The notes under the pieces are model-generated. The model was not told the DNA's origin, did not search any database, and saw only the letters and a program-made list of their open reading frames with translations. From positions 1-5,364 of the forward strand of contig JAAUSP010000542.1 in NCBI GenBank assembly GCA_012032575.1: DNA of 5,364 nucleotides, in the 5' to 3' direction. A program made the position numbers and the translations under genes. Each line of letters starts with the position of its first letter. Within the stretch, counting starts at the first letter, position 1. Shown here piece after piece: positions 4,871 to 5,364 of the stretch. The stretch is from Anaerolineales bacterium. GTDB taxonomy: Bacteria > Chloroflexota > Anaerolineae > 4572-78 > J111.

Positions 4871-5364
4871 ACTTATTAGGCTACGTCCTGCCCACCCGCC
4901 GGGTCGAACCGGGCGGCGGCCTGCCGTTGACCCTTTACTGGCAAAGTCTGGCCCCCGTTTTGCCCGATTTGCATACCTCTGCCGTCCTGCTCGATGCCAA
5001 GCAGCAGCCCTATGGCAGTGTGGATCGCTACCCGTCCGGCTTTTACAGTCCTATCCTGTGGGCGTTGAATGAAGTGGTCGGTGACTCCTTTGCTGTCCCG
5101 GTTCGGGCCGATGCGCCGCCCGGTGTTTACTTTTTACACGTCAGCCAGTATCAAAGCGTCAATGAGCAGCCTCAATCGTTGAAGTTGATCGAGGTCGGCC
5201 AGCCGGTGGAGGCGAGCGCCGTCGTTATCGGCCCGTTCAAGGTGGGCGGCCCGCCACCAGGAGTGACTCTGGCCGAAGCCGCGCCTCAAATTCCGTTGAA
5301 CCAATCTTTTGGCGCTCAGATTACCCTGCTGGGGTATGATCGGGCCATAGATGAAGTGGGAGAG
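4810..5364 (+). CDS. GT-C-like glycosyltransferase, fifth fragment (beta module 3 and start of 4), open at right edge
   Basis: From GAG at 4810 the frame is open to the window end (185 codons, no stop) and has no start of its own. It begins ELSPLPAGYTPVEANF. The third module follows: NQVNLLGYVLPTRRVEPGG, LPLTLYWQSLAPVLPDLHT, VLLDAKQQPYGSVDRYPSGF, ADAPPGVYFLHVSQY. A fourth module starts at about 5308 with FGAQITLLGYDRAID. The recurrence of LLG(Y) and LTLYWQ(A/S)L in modules 1 and 3 shows internal duplication. The real C-terminus lies beyond the window. This is almost certainly the same gene as the four preceding fragments. Confidence 0.75.

Overview
The window looks like chromosomal DNA of a Chloroflexota-like bacterium (Anaerolineae or a relative). 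This is an inference from the high GC, the NACHT-FGE target architecture, and the large GT-C membrane protein with repeated 'LLGY ... LTLYWQ' beta domains; no marker gene fixes the taxon. All recognisable genes are on the + strand.

Layout. (1) Positions 1-1690: the 3' part of a gene for a NACHT/STAND-type NTPase fused to a C-terminal FGE-sulfatase (C-type-lectin-like) domain. One missing base near 214-220 splits it. (2) Positions 1561-1686, the last 126 bp of its coding region, are the variable repeat (VR) of a diversity-generating retroelement (DGR). (3) Positions 1691-2401 hold no protein gene. They contain a heptamer repeat tract, several hairpins, the DGR template repeat (TR, 1909-2034), a GC-rich hairpin-dense stretch with a perfect 20-bp palindrome, and a strong terminator-like hairpin (2229-2291). 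(4) Positions 2402-5364: one large gene, open at the right edge, broken by four apparent single-base losses. It encodes a multi-pass GT-C-like glycosyltransferase followed by repeated beta-sandwich-like modules.

The main result is the TR/VR pair. Over 126 aligned bases, all 95 non-adenine TR positions are identical in the VR, while 14 of 31 adenines are replaced (6 to G, 7 to T, 1 to C). This is the signature of adenine-directed DGR mutagenesis. It changes 12 codons at the C-terminus of the NACHT-FGE protein, so that protein is probably a sensor or receptor with a diversified ligand surface. No reverse transcriptase or Avd gene is visible. The TR is followed by structured DNA and a terminator rather than by an RT gene, so the RT must lie outside the window or act in trans, or the element is a remnant.

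All five frame breaks go the same way (one base missing), and at least three fall in homopolymers. Protein similarity continues cleanly across each. Assembly or basecalling error is therefore more likely than true gene decay. Two inverted arrays of 7- and 8-bp repeats are inserted in frame into the membrane gene, and a similar heptamer tract lies between VR and TR.
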